Counted from the first letter of the stretch, positions 51,161 to 60,738 are shown. The stretch is DNA of 64,000 bases from Mesorhizobium loti (GCF_013170705.1 NZ_CP033334.1:6177501-6241500), one strand, 5' to 3'. Notes: generated from the sequence alone by a model not told the origin. Program-made: numbers and translations.

Positions 51161-51659
51161 GACTATTCACCTCTACTGGATTGCTGGCGACCGCGCTTAA
51201 GCATCAGGCGCTCCGCGCGGTACGGACTTGGGGACGAGCATCCCCGGCGTCGAAGTGCCCCCAGCGAACGTATCGAGCGGTCGTAGGCAGGCCAAGCACG
51301 GCATTAATTCGTCAGCGCGACCTTCCGAACTGCCGCCGGCGACAAGTTGCGTGGGGGCTTTTTGTGCGAGTTCGGTCGCCGTCACCGGGTTGTCGGTACC
51401 GCCCTTGGTGTCGTGGCGTGCAACGGAGACACGTCTTGCAGGGGCGGTTTCCATCACGATCTTGGCTCTCCTTGATTCAGGTGACGGCCGTTCCCTCCAG
51501 CGCGCCTGGCATGGCTCGCTCCCTTACGTCCTTTTCCAATACCATCGCACCGGAAGGGGTCCCTCCGTCAAATAGCGTTTTGTAATGGGAGATATAGCGA
51601 AACGGCACACTCGACTCCCTACGGTGTGATGGTAAGGCCACGAGGCAATGCCTCTTATT
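51161..51659. other. 499-base gap between lysR and gabD
   Basis: No convincing gene. A minus-strand frame of 86 codons (51457-51197) has AAGGAGA upstream of its GTG/ATG, but no recognisable domain. Its first residues (APARRVSVARHDTKG) faintly recall the start of small cupin proteins. The gap presumably also holds the gabD promoter, but I could not pick one out. Confidence 0.35.
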
Positions 51660-52610
51660 CTAGCCCTGTCCCAACGACACCGTGTCTGCGCTACCCTGGG
51701 ATTTCTTCAGTCGCTGCGCCAACCGGCGGATTTCGTCAATCAGGATGGGGAGGACGACATGCTGGGCCGCGCTTTCCTGCGGCCGCACCAGGGCGATGGT
51801 TCGCGTCATGTCCCTGTCGGCGATGGCGGAGGCACTCAATGCGTGTTGAGAGAGTTCACGGGCCACGCTTGAGTGAGGCAGAATGGTTGCATATTGCGTG
51901 GCCTTATCCGCGATCACGGTTTTGACCGCGCCAAGGGAATCGAGTTCCAGCTCTGGCTTGAGGGCAATGCCCCTTGCCTGGTAGACCCGATCGATAATTC
52001 GCCGCAACTCATGGATTTCGCTGGGGAGGATCAGCTTCAGACGGCCGATGTCGCTGAGCTGGCGCGGCGGTTGGAGCTTCACACCGGCATAGGACGTTAC
52101 AAGTACAAGGCGCTCTGAGAACAGATCGATGATGTCGAGCCTTTCCGGCGAAGTAGGCCGATAGGTAAGCGCGGCGTCGAGACGTCCGCCGCGCATGAGG
52201 CTGGCGAGGTCGCCGCTGTAGGCCTCGACCACGTTCAGTGTCACGCCCTGACATTGAACTCCGACGAAACTGCGGATGTCCTCAAGGAACAGCGAAGCGA
52301 TAGTTGGGCAGATACCCAGCGATATCTCGCCTTTCAGTTCATTGGAACGCCGACGCATCTCGCGAACGGCGTCATCCAGGCCATCTATGTGAAGGCGGGA
52401 TCGACCCAGCAGGAACCGGCCTTCTGCCGTGGGCTCGGCTCCCCGTCCGCTGCGGTTGATCAGGGAAACGCCGACCTCCTTCTCAAGCAGTTTGATCTGC
52501 CGCGTCAGCGAAGGCTGCGCTACGCCGATGGATTGGGACGCCCGAGAAAAGCCCCCGTGCTCGCACACCGCAATGAAATAGCGCAGGCGCCTGAGATCGA
52601 TGCCCTCCAT
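51660..52610 (-). CDS. LysR-family transcriptional regulator
   Basis: This 316-residue regulator has the N-terminal LysR helix-turn-helix (DLRRLRYFIAVCEHGGFSRA, then SIGVAQPSLTRQIKLLEKEVG) and a substrate-binding C-terminal half (ISLGICPTIASLFLE, LDAALTYRP, RLVLVTSYAG). The ATG at 52610 starts at the standard MEGIDLRRL position; an in-frame start 66 bases earlier would overlap the symporter gene. It is the last gene of the long transporter operon, 7 bases after the symporter, and just upstream of gabD. Either set, or both, could be its target. Confidence 0.87.
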   Translation of the reverse strand: MEGIDLRRLRYFIAVCEHGGFSRASQSIGVAQPSLTRQIKLLEKEVGVSLINRSGRGAEPTAEGRFLLGRSRLHIDGLDDAVREMRRRSNELKGEISLGICPTIASLFLEDIRSFVGVQCQGVTLNVVEAYSGDLASLMRGGRLDAALTYRPTSPERLDIIDLFSERLVLVTSYAGVKLQPPRQLSDIGRLKLILPSEIHELRRIIDRVYQARGIALKPELELDSLGAVKTVIADKATQYATILPHSSVARELSQHALSASAIADRDMTRTIALVRPQESAAQHVVLPILIDEIRRLAQRLKKSQGSADTVSLGQG

Positions 52611-52617
52611 CTCCCCG

Positions 52618-54495
52618 CTACCTGCCGGTGACACGGTCAAGGAGCCGGGCAATCCACGGCGTCGTGGTTGGCTCAAACAGGGGGTTGATGTCAGGCACGA
52701 GGTTTATCTGGTGGCGCGGTGGTTGATCTATCACGGATAGCCGGCCCTGATAGGCTAGCCACCACACGATAAAGACGCCGACGAACCAGAACAGCACCTG
52801 CCAGATTAGCAGCGATGGCACGCCCGGCGCCACGACAGTTCCTGCAAAAATCGGCTCGCTGAAGAACTTGTTGCCTAGGATCGCTCCAGGTCCGAGCGCG
52901 AAGAACGCCCAGAGCAGGGTCAGCGACCATTTCGCGGTCGTGGCCGCAGGGTTGCCATTGCGCGCCGGTTGGCTTTTCTCAAATGCATCGTGGAGGCGGT
53001 CCCTGCGATCTCTTTCAGCACCGCTTCGCGTGAACAGAGAGACCAGCAGGCACGCCGCAAAATTCGGGATCAGCCCCCATCCGGCCGAATGCACCGATAG
53101 AGGCCAACGACCCCACGGCAGGTCGATGAACAGTCGCTCGAACAGGACCAAGCCGAAGCTCTCTGTAAACACCACGAAGAGACCTCCGACAATTAGCCCC
53201 GTCAGCACACCGCTGCGGCTAATCCAACGCACCCAGCAAAGGCCTAACACTGCCGGCAGGAACTGCACGGACAGACTGAGCGTGAGAGACGAAAAGATCG
53301 TCGCGCCAAGCGGTGCATAACTCGCGGCGATGGCGACGGCGCCATAGACGAGGGCTAAGGTGACACGTGCCGCAAACCGCATCGTGCGTTGGTCCATGCC
53401 CGGAACAATATAGCGGGACGTGAGTTCGAGCGTGCAGATGGAAGCACCCGATCCAGCGAAAAACGCCACGGCAATTTGGGATGCCGCCACCAAAAGAACA
53501 ATGAAGCCCACCGCCACCATCTGGTCGAGCGACGCCAGGCGCGTGGTGAAGGCGGTCAGGGTCCTTCCTGCCGCGATCTCGCCGGCTAGGATCGGCCCGA
53601 CCAATATCAGTGCACCGGCCGCCACCCCCGCGATCATCCAGACCTGGCCAAATGCAAAGCCGCGATGCGGCTTACTTGTCATGCCGAGGAAGCTGAACCC
53701 GGGACTGATGGCGATGCCGCCCAAAGAGAGTGCGAACGTCAATCCCGCAAACGTCGTCCAGATGCCGCCGATCGGGAGTTCCTTGCCGATACCGGCTGTG
53801 AACTGGATCACTCCGGGGATCATGTCGGGCAGCACGCCCCCGGTGGTCGCAATGCCGCCAGCGGTAAACGCGAGCTTGCCAACTGTGAAGCCCGTGAAAC
53901 CGCCGAAGAACAGGAGGAGGGCTAAGATCAGCAAGGACTGGGCGGCAACAAAATAGGCGGTGCCGCGCCAGCCGCCGATCACGCTGCAAACGAACAGCGC
54001 AAACGCAAACGCCCAGATTGCAAGCCCGGACGGGATGTCGCCCGCGGTTGAAGCCTCCACCAGTTCGCCCGCCTGAGACAAAGCCGTCGCCGCGAACGGG
54101 ATGGTGAAGAGAAACAACAAGACAAGCATGAAAATGCGCAGGGTGGTGCTGCCAAAATAATCGCCGAGCAGGTCACCCAGGGTTCGCAACGAGGTCAGTC
54201 TCGAGGCGAGCCAAAGGCGCTTCTGCGTAAGGGCTGCGACGAGGGCGACGCAGATGATCCCGACAGCAATCTGATTGTATTGCAGGCCGAAGATGGAGAG
54301 CAAAACCAGGTGATCCGAAAGGCTAAGACTTGCCAAGGTAATGCCGGCACCAGCGAAGATGATCACCCAAGGCGGCAATGATTGACCGCCATCCACGAAG
54401 TCAGACGCCTGCTGGGTGTGACGGCCGCTGATGGTTGCAAGATAGAGACCGAAGACCGCAACGATAGCGAGCATGGAAACAAGCAGGGAGGTCAT
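52618..54495 (-). CDS. Sodium:solute symporter family transporter
   Basis: This 625-residue polytopic membrane protein has 13 or more hydrophobic spans with the sodium:solute symporter layout: FAGAGITLASLSLSDHLV near the start, LRTLGDLLGDYFGS after the third span, CSVIGGWRGTAYFVAAQS, and ASQIAVAFFAGSGASICTLE with an Arg/Tyr segment TSRYIVPGMDQR. It is longer than common members (about 480-560) because of a C-terminal extension with two more spans. It overlaps the small membrane protein gene by 4 bases, as seen in two-component members of this family. The substrate is unknown, probably an organic acid. Confidence 0.82.
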   Translation of the reverse strand: MTSLLVSMLAIVAVFGLYLATISGRHTQQASDFVDGGQSLPPWVIIFAGAGITLASLSLSDHLVLLSIFGLQYNQIAVGIICVALVAALTQKRLWLASRLTSLRTLGDLLGDYFGSTTLRIFMLVLLFLFTIPFAATALSQAGELVEASTAGDIPSGLAIWAFAFALFVCSVIGGWRGTAYFVAAQSLLILALLLFFGGFTGFTVGKLAFTAGGIATTGGVLPDMIPGVIQFTAGIGKELPIGGIWTTFAGLTFALSLGGIAISPGFSFLGMTSKPHRGFAFGQVWMIAGVAAGALILVGPILAGEIAAGRTLTAFTTRLASLDQMVAVGFIVLLVAASQIAVAFFAGSGASICTLELTSRYIVPGMDQRTMRFAARVTLALVYGAVAIAASYAPLGATIFSSLTLSLSVQFLPAVLGLCWVRWISRSGVLTGLIVGGLFVVFTESFGLVLFERLFIDLPWGRWPLSVHSAGWGLIPNFAACLLVSLFTRSGAERDRRDRLHDAFEKSQPARNGNPAATTAKWSLTLLWAFFALGPGAILGNKFFSEPIFAGTVVAPGVPSLLIWQVLFWFVGVFIVWWLAYQGRLSVIDQPPRHQINLVPDINPLFEPTTTPWIARLLDRVTGR

Positions 54496-54956
54496 TCGGA
54501 GCCTCCCGTCGAACGGGTTGAATCTCGGTCACCCGAACGGAAGTCGCGGATGGCGTCGAACCCTTCAAATGCCTGTCGCGCGCCGTACCGGGTGATCAGG
54601 TAGAAAATCACCACGGCCCCTGTGGTGATAAAGCCGACGCTGAGCGGCATGAAGTTATTCACGGCCAATGGCGCGCCAACGAGCGACAGAGCTACGAAGA
54701 GGAGCAGGCCGATTCCATAGATGATGAGGCCAAGTCCCAATTCGCGGGGCGAGAATCCTGTGCCGTAAACAGCATTGACGATCACATGCGCCACAAATCC
54801 CGCCAGAATAATCGCGAACCCGGAGAGGAGATAGGGCGCCCCGCCTTGGCCGAATCCGTAGTCGAACAAGAATGCGGCCGGCAGGGCCGCTGCCAACCAG
54901 CACGCCATAACCAGGGCGTGGCGGTCTAGCGTTTCATTTGGGCCGAGCGGGGTCAT
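54492..54956 (-). CDS. Small four-helix membrane protein, probable symporter partner
   Basis: This 154-residue protein has four predicted membrane spans (about residues 17-33, 42-64, 74-96, 106-124) and a hydrophilic Arg/Asp/Ser-rich tail. I cannot name the family. Its ATGA overlap with the symporter resembles pairs in which a small membrane subunit precedes a sodium:solute symporter, and that is the likely role here. It follows the flotillin gene by 28 bases. Confidence 0.65.
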   Translation of the reverse strand: MTPLGPNETLDRHALVMACWLAAALPAAFLFDYGFGQGGAPYLLSGFAIILAGFVAHVIVNAVYGTGFSPRELGLGLIIYGIGLLLFVALSLVGAPLAVNNFMPLSVGFITTGAVVIFYLITRYGARQAFEGFDAIRDFRSGDRDSTRSTGGSE

Positions 54957-54984
54957 GAAAAGTTCTCGCTAAAGTGGGCCGCGT

Positions 54985-57180
54985 TCAGTCGTCCTTGTCC
55001 TTAGGAGCGTCCGGCCCCTGGAAGTTGCGGAACGACATCCCGCCCGCGCTCCCGAGATTCTCGATCGGCAGCCCGAGGTCCTTCATGAGCCCGTCTACGA
55101 ACGCCACCTGGGTACGGTACTTCATGGCGGAGTTCACGACGCGGTCGGTCATGTTGCCGCCACCCGAACCGCCATTGCCCGCGCCAGCTGTTTCCGAGGG
55201 ACTGTTGAGGCCTGGCAGTCCATCGACCTGCAGGATCTTGATGGATTCGATATTTTCCATCGGCTTGACCGTCTCGCGAATAATACTCGGCAGATTGCTG
55301 ACGAGGTTCTCGTAGATGGCACTCCGCCTGCTGGCGTCCGAACGGGTGTTCTCCGACTCGTTGAGCATGCGCTGCCCGGCGGCGTCCTTGGCGTAGCGGA
55401 TTTCGGCTGCGTTGGACTCTGCGATTTCCGCCTGTGCCCTTAGTTCCGTAGCTTCCTTCTCGGCTCTTGCCGAAGAGACCACGCGCTGGGCGTCGCGCTC
55501 GATCCTGGACGAAGACTGGATAAGCTCGATCCGCTTGATGCGTTCGGCCACCTCTTCTTCGCGTGCGCTGTTGACCTGTTCTTCCTGTTCAACCTGCTTT
55601 TTCAGGGCTTCCGCAGCTTCCGTCTTCGCGTAGGCTTCCTCGATCGACTTGTTGATCACCGCGATGAGCCGTTCCTTGTCGACGATTTCAACCTCCTTCT
55701 GCTGTTCGATCTCATACTTATCGACAAACTTCCGCGCCGCGATGCGCAGTTCATCAATCTGCCGGTTGGCCTCGATCGACGCGTCCTGGATTTCTTGGAA
55801 TGCCTTGGTCTCGGCAAGCTTGATTTTCTGGTTTTTCTCGATCTCGAGTTGCACGATTTCCTCGTCAACCCTCAAGCGTTCGACGTCGACATCGTAACGC
55901 TTCTGCAGGCGCGCCTTTTCCTGGTCTGCTTCGGCAAGCTCATTGCTGATGCGAACCTCTTTTGACTTCGCCACAGCCAGCAATTCAATGGTTTTGTCGG
56001 TTTCGATACGGTGTGTCTCGGTGACCCGTTGGCTCTGCAGTCTGGCCTGGTCGATCTCGGCCGATGACGTCGTCTCGATAATCGACAACTCCTGTCGCGA
56101 CCGGATTTCCGATTCCTTCACATGCTGCTCGTTTTCGATCCTCTCGGCCTCGACTTCCCGGCGGTTCTGGATCCGTTGCATCTCGAGCTCGCGGCGCGAC
56201 ATGATCTCCGTCAATTCAGTCTCTTGCTGTTTCTTGATCTCCAGCGACCGCACCTCCGACTGGGTAGTGATCCGTTCGGAATCAATCAGTCGGTCCTTGG
56301 CGATCCGGATCCGCTCGCCTTCTTGCTCGCTGCGAATCCTGGCGTTCTGAATACTGATCGTGGAGCTGGACCGCTCTGCCTCGATTTCCGCCAGCTGCGA
56401 GGCTTTGCGGATTTCGATTGCCTGTGTCTGTTCGATGCGGGCGTACTCAAGGTCACGCTCGATCTCCAGAGCCCGCTGCTCCGTCTCGAAATCCTTGAGC
56501 TTGATACCGATCCGCGATTCGTTTTCGATGCGGTTGCGGAGCTGACGGCGCTCTTCAATCTGCTCGGTCAGCTGCGTCAGTCCTTCAGCATCGAACGCGT
56601 TGGACGGGTCAAATACGGAAATGGCGGTCTGGTTGAGGTTGGTCAGCGAGGCGTTTTCAAGCTCGAGACCGTTGGAGCCGAGAGTTGTCGCCGCCAGAGC
56701 GGCGACCTCGCTCATGTAACGACCGCGGTTGGTGTGGATCTCATCCATCGTCATTGTGGAAGCGATGGCCGACATCGCGTCGACGAACCGGCCCTGAACG
56801 ATCTCCTTTAGCGCGGCCGGATTCTGGGTGCGCTCGCCGAGCGTCCTGGCGGCGGTCGAGACACCGACTTGCGTCGGCACGACCCGCACGAAGAACTCGG
56901 CGATGATATCGATGCGCATCTTGTTCCTGGTGATCAGGGATTGCTCGCCGAGCCTCCTGATTTCCACCGGGATCGCGTTCATGTTGACGCGGGTGATGTC
57001 GTGGACGATCGGGATGATCAGCGCACCACCGCCCATGACCACTCGCTCGCCCCCAAGGCCGGTCCGGACGAAGGACTGGTCTTTTGACGAATGTCTGTAA
57101 AGCCAGTGCAGCAGATAGACACCAATCGCGATGATGATCGTTATGAGAATAACGACTGCGATCACATCTGAGCCATTCAT
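54985..57180 (-). CDS. Flotillin-like SPFH-domain protein
   Basis: This 731-residue protein has an N-terminal membrane anchor (VIAVVILITIIIAIGVYLL), an SPFH/band-7 domain (about residues 30-210, VRTGLGGERVVMGGGALIIP, DIIAEFFVRV, GRYMSEVAALAATTLGSNGLELENA) and a very long Glu/Arg/Ile-rich coiled coil (about 225-600), ending in a Gly-rich linker and a short conserved tail. This is the bacterial flotillin plan, though the coiled coil is longer than in FloT-type proteins (about 500 residues). GGAGG upstream of the ATG at 57180 decides the start; the GTG 15 bases earlier lies in that same site. Flotillins scaffold membrane microdomains and help membrane complexes assemble. Placement directly after an opsin-like gene and before a symporter suggests these are its clients. 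Confidence 0.85.
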   Translation of the reverse strand: MNGSDVIAVVILITIIIAIGVYLLHWLYRHSSKDQSFVRTGLGGERVVMGGGALIIPIVHDITRVNMNAIPVEIRRLGEQSLITRNKMRIDIIAEFFVRVVPTQVGVSTAARTLGERTQNPAALKEIVQGRFVDAMSAIASTMTMDEIHTNRGRYMSEVAALAATTLGSNGLELENASLTNLNQTAISVFDPSNAFDAEGLTQLTEQIEERRQLRNRIENESRIGIKLKDFETEQRALEIERDLEYARIEQTQAIEIRKASQLAEIEAERSSSTISIQNARIRSEQEGERIRIAKDRLIDSERITTQSEVRSLEIKKQQETELTEIMSRRELEMQRIQNRREVEAERIENEQHVKESEIRSRQELSIIETTSSAEIDQARLQSQRVTETHRIETDKTIELLAVAKSKEVRISNELAEADQEKARLQKRYDVDVERLRVDEEIVQLEIEKNQKIKLAETKAFQEIQDASIEANRQIDELRIAARKFVDKYEIEQQKEVEIVDKERLIAVINKSIEEAYAKTEAAEALKKQVEQEEQVNSAREEEVAERIKRIELIQSSSRIERDAQRVVSSARAEKEATELRAQAEIAESNAAEIRYAKDAAGQRMLNESENTRSDASRRSAIYENLVSNLPSIIRETVKPMENIESIKILQVDGLPGLNSPSETAGAGNGGSGGGNMTDRVVNSAMKYRTQVAFVDGLMKDLGLPIENLGSAGGMSFRNFQGPDAPKDKDD

Positions 57181-57239
57181 GGGAAGATCCTCCACTTAAC
57201 CGCGAGCGCCGAGCACTTTGGCGCGAAGATTGACAGCCC

Positions 57240-57929
57240 TCAGAAACGCTCCTCGCCGGCGACGGCGAGTACGATCATTGAGACGGCGATGAGATTGACA
57301 AGGTCAGCAACGGTGTAGAGCACGATGATCGGCGCCACATGTCCCGTGCCGATGACGACATCCACGAAGTGCAGTATCGGGTAGATCGCCCAACCGATGG
57401 TCAGGATCAGCCTGATCCAGAAATAACCGAGCCGGATTGGCCGCGTCGACTTGCTGACGGCATCCGCCATCGCACCGAAATACATCTCGCCGAGAATGTA
57501 GAGCCAGAAGGCGATCGACAGCAGCACGCCGAGGGTCGGATTGAAAATCCGTGCGTCACCAAAGTATCGTGCGAGAACCATCAGGATTGCAGCTGCAAGT
57601 GTCCGCCAGAAGACACCTACAGGCACTTTTCCCGCAATGCTCGCAAAGAAGAACACCGATGCCACCTGCATCGGCTGAACCACAAACCACGCGACATAGC
57701 GCGAAGCCGCACTGAGCTGCTGGCCCGTCAGCCAAATGTTCGAAGCAGCGTAGTATTCAATGCCCGATGCGAGAAGGGCGACGCCTGACAGCGCCAGCGG
57801 AACCCGCCACCGCTCGGACGTCCACGTCAGGCCCAGCATCGCCAAGGCAGCGGTTGCAAACGTGGCAAGGGTAGCAACGCTGAGCGCGGTGCTCACAACG
57901 GCGCTGGACTGAAAGAGTGTTCCAAACAT
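57240..57929 (-). CDS. Proteorhodopsin-like seven-helix protein lacking the retinal lysine
   Basis: This 229-residue protein has seven predicted helices and aligns with bacterial proteorhodopsins. Helix C reads RYVAWFVVQPMQ (Arg77, Trp81, Pro86 as in RYxDWLLTxPL), helix E FWLYILGEMYFG, helix F GWAIYP (180-184), and helix G YTVADLVNLIAV against YNLADFVNKILF. The Schiff-base Lys position is Leu213. The proton acceptor Asp is Ala80, the donor Glu is Ser91 and the helix-B His is Glu58, while Arg77, Trp81, Tyr183, Pro184 and Asp209 remain. It therefore cannot bind retinal in the usual way or pump protons as proteorhodopsin does. No retinal or carotenoid gene is in the window. It lies 9 bases after a permease and 59 before flotillin in one operon. 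A structural, sensory or transporter-modulating role is likely. Confidence 0.85.
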   Translation of the reverse strand: MFGTLFQSSAVVSTALSVATLATFATAALAMLGLTWTSERWRVPLALSGVALLASGIEYYAASNIWLTGQQLSAASRYVAWFVVQPMQVASVFFFASIAGKVPVGVFWRTLAAAILMVLARYFGDARIFNPTLGVLLSIAFWLYILGEMYFGAMADAVSKSTRPIRLGYFWIRLILTIGWAIYPILHFVDVVIGTGHVAPIIVLYTVADLVNLIAVSMIVLAVAGEERF

Positions 57930-57938
57930 GGGCTTTCC

Positions 57939-59339
57939 CTAAACTTGGGCTCTGATGTCTGGGGCGCGGCCGTAGAGCGCGACCATCGGCAGGATCAGAA
58001 GACCGAAAATGAACTGTTGCCATTCGTATTTGAGCCCGATGCCGATCAGGAAGGCACTCAGGACTTGCAGGACGAGAACCCCGATCACTGTGTAGCCATA
58101 GCCGCCGTACCCGTCCATAAGCGAGGTTCCGCCGATCACCACCGCAGCCAGGGTTGTGAAAAGATACTGGTCGCCGACCCCTATGAATCCGCCGCCGCTC
58201 CATCCCAGCAGCAGGCATCCTGTCAGGGCGGCCGAGAAGCCGCTTATGGTGTAGGCCACGGTCCAGTATTTGAACTCAGAGACACCGATGAGCTTGGCGG
58301 AACGGCGATTGCCGCCAAGAGCATAAATATACCTGCCAAAGGCGGAATACCGCAGTCCGACAATGACGATGATCGCGATGACGATCCACAGGAGGATTGT
58401 CGGCGGAACGGCCAAACCGAAGGTACGACCGTTCATAGCAGCGAGGTTCTGGAGCCATTTGGGCACCGTCCCAAAAACATTGCCGCCAAATGACGACCCG
58501 ATACTGGTCAGGATCTGGACCAGACCTGCAATCGCAAAGCCCATGCCGAGCGTCAGGATCAAAGCCTGGCCCTGCAGCCTGTATGACAGGACGCCGTTGA
58601 GAAAACCCAGAGTGGCGCCGATGAGCAGCACAAAGACGACTGCCAGCCACGATGGCACGCCGAGCCCGATCAGGAAGAGCAGCCCGATATTCGAGGACCC
58701 GATCACAAATGGGATCGACAGGTCCAAGCCGCCCAGCAGCGCAACCAGCGTTTGGCCAACGCAGGCGATTCCCAGGAAAGCGGCAAACAGCAGAATTGCC
58801 TTGATATTGGGTGCTGAGAGAAACCCGTTGATCGTGAAGGAGCTGATCACAATCAGCGCCAGCAGGACAATCAGCCCGATAAACGCGCTCCGGCCGTGAG
58901 CGAAACGGTTGCTGACCTTGAACGCGAAGACCAGGATCGCTTCCAGCAGCAGGAAGGCGATCAGGTTGCCAAGGCTTCTGAAAGACGGGACAGTAGCGGT
59001 AATCAGCAGGTACACGATCAGCATCACCGACATGGTGATGATCAGAACCCGGTTACCGGCCCAGACGCCGCCGGCAGCGGCGGGCGCGCTCCCGGTGTCC
59101 AGTGACGAAGGCCGTGGCTCAAATATGACCGCTATGTAGTTGATCAGCCAGAAAAGAACAGCGGCCAGCACGACCGTGTAGAGAATGACAACCTGGGCGC
59201 TGATCCCCTGCCAGAATCCCAAGCCAAAGCTGATCGCGGCAACTACGAACGTGACCGCCAGGTTAAGCCACACCAGAGCGCGCGATCGCGGAACAAATAA
59301 GCCGCCACCGCGGCTGCCGTCGCCAAACGTCTGGGTCAT
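57939..59339 (-). CDS. RbsC-like ABC permease with long N-terminal extension
   Basis: Residues about 165-466 form an RbsC-type permease: LVALLGGLDLSIPFVIGSS, FLNGVLSYRLQGQALILTLGMGFAI, the EAA-like loop LGGNRRSAKLIGVSEFKYW, and VVIGGTSLMDGYGGYGYT. The first 165 residues are an extra module with four or more membrane spans and a Pro/Ala linker, not found in ordinary RbsC (about 320 residues). It overlaps the other permease gene by 4 bases (ATGA-type), so the two are coupled and probably form a heterodimer with the double ATPase upstream. The substrate-binding protein is not in the window. Confidence 0.82.
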   Translation of the reverse strand: MTQTFGDGSRGGGLFVPRSRALVWLNLAVTFVVAAISFGLGFWQGISAQVVILYTVVLAAVLFWLINYIAVIFEPRPSSLDTGSAPAAAGGVWAGNRVLIITMSVMLIVYLLITATVPSFRSLGNLIAFLLLEAILVFAFKVSNRFAHGRSAFIGLIVLLALIVISSFTINGFLSAPNIKAILLFAAFLGIACVGQTLVALLGGLDLSIPFVIGSSNIGLLFLIGLGVPSWLAVVFVLLIGATLGFLNGVLSYRLQGQALILTLGMGFAIAGLVQILTSIGSSFGGNVFGTVPKWLQNLAAMNGRTFGLAVPPTILLWIVIAIIVIVGLRYSAFGRYIYALGGNRRSAKLIGVSEFKYWTVAYTISGFSAALTGCLLLGWSGGGFIGVGDQYLFTTLAAVVIGGTSLMDGYGGYGYTVIGVLVLQVLSAFLIGIGLKYEWQQFIFGLLILPMVALYGRAPDIRAQV

Positions 59340-60715
59340 GCCGTGATCCCCACCAATTGTCCGGCCGCCGCAATGCCGGCCGCATGGCTTTGCTCGCCGA
59401 CGACCAGAAACAGGAGCAGGATGAGTGCCGAGACGAACACATAGATGAACGCGCCGAGGCGCACTGATACGGCTTCAGACACGACCACACGGACCGTAAG
59501 GGTCAGCACGGCCAGTATCGCGGCGAAGCCAAAGACGGCCTTTTGAAGCGGGGAAAGGTCGGGTAACGCGACTCCGCTTCCCGACTGCGGGGGCAGCAGC
59601 AAATAGCGGGTCAACACGTCCGGATTGGTCTTCAAGGCATCACTGGCCACCGCCGCCACGCCATAGGTGTCGCGGGTGCTGACATACAGCATGATGCCGA
59701 GAACCACGCAGCCCAGGACGACAAATGCCGCAAAGGGCGAAATGAAATAAAGGTATCGCCCGATGACTGGGACGAGCAGGGTCAGCAGCAGCGAGAGAAC
59801 GAGGATCAGCCCATAGAAAAGCTGTGTCACAAACGCTTGCGTCGAGCCGAAATTGAACGTGGCGAGCACATAGCCGATCAGGAAGAGGTTGAGCGCGCCG
59901 AGCAGCCCGCCCGCCACGCCACCGCGCCCGCCGGACAGGCTGACGCCCCCGAGCACGAGGGCGGTCACCGCCGTCAGCGTCATGGTGGTGCCCTGTGTCG
60001 GATCTCCGGACGAAATCAGCGCGGTATAGCAGATCGCGCCGAGGCCAACGAAGAGACCGGCGATGACATGAGCACCGATCCGAACCACGTTGATGCGCAC
60101 GCCGCTGGTGTAGGCCGCGCGCTCATCGTAACCCATCAGACGCAGGTTTGTGTAGAACGAGGTCATGGTGAACAGCAACCATGCCGCGATAGCCAGCAAC
60201 ACGATCAGAAGGACCGGTGAAAAGATGGTGTTGCCGAGGCCCCAGGACGACATCCAGTCGGGCGCAGTGCCGCCAGGCCTCGGGAGGATGACGAGGTTGA
60301 TGCCGGTCAGGGCCAGAAAGCCACTCAGCGCTACAATGATCGGCTGGACACGCACGAATATGATGATGAGCGCGAAAAAGAGCTGGTAGAGCACGCCGAT
60401 CCCAAGGGCGACCAGGATGACACCAAAGGGACCCGTCACGATGCCAAGCCCGTTGAGCTTGACGATCGTAACATTGATGAAAGCGAGCAGCGGTCCGACT
60501 GCCAAGTCGACAGTGCCGCGTCCCGCCACAGCCAGGGCCACAAGGGAGAATGTCGCCAGTATCAAGGGCGCCGACACGATGATCGCGCTGCCGAATCCCG
60601 ATAACGATACGAGGTTCGGCCCCCTGATGACCGCAGTGCTCAGGAGCAGCGCGATCAGCAGGATCGGGACCAGCAGGTAGGTGTTTTGGGAGGCCCTGGA
60701 CTGAGACATTACCAT
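59336..60715 (-). CDS. RbsC-like ABC permease with C-terminal extension
   Basis: Residues about 1-310 resemble an RbsC permease: ALAVAGRGTVDLAVGPLLAF, FFALIIIFVRVQPIIVALSG, LRLMGYDERAAYTSGVRINVVR as the EAA-like loop, and LVLGGVSLSGGRGGVAGG. About 150 further residues carry three or four more hydrophobic spans separated by a hydrophilic loop (SDALKTNPDVLTRYLLLPPQ). The GLDLS motif of the family is replaced by GTVDLA. A start at 60709 is equally possible. It is paired with the permease at 57939-59339 and follows the hydrolase gene by 23 bases. Confidence 0.82.
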   Translation of the reverse strand: MVMSQSRASQNTYLLVPILLIALLLSTAVIRGPNLVSLSGFGSAIIVSAPLILATFSLVALAVAGRGTVDLAVGPLLAFINVTIVKLNGLGIVTGPFGVILVALGIGVLYQLFFALIIIFVRVQPIIVALSGFLALTGINLVILPRPGGTAPDWMSSWGLGNTIFSPVLLIVLLAIAAWLLFTMTSFYTNLRLMGYDERAAYTSGVRINVVRIGAHVIAGLFVGLGAICYTALISSGDPTQGTTMTLTAVTALVLGGVSLSGGRGGVAGGLLGALNLFLIGYVLATFNFGSTQAFVTQLFYGLILVLSLLLTLLVPVIGRYLYFISPFAAFVVLGCVVLGIMLYVSTRDTYGVAAVASDALKTNPDVLTRYLLLPPQSGSGVALPDLSPLQKAVFGFAAILAVLTLTVRVVVSEAVSVRLGAFIYVFVSALILLLFLVVGEQSHAAGIAAAGQLVGITA

Positions 60716-60738
60716 TTGTCTTTCGTTGCTAACGCAAC

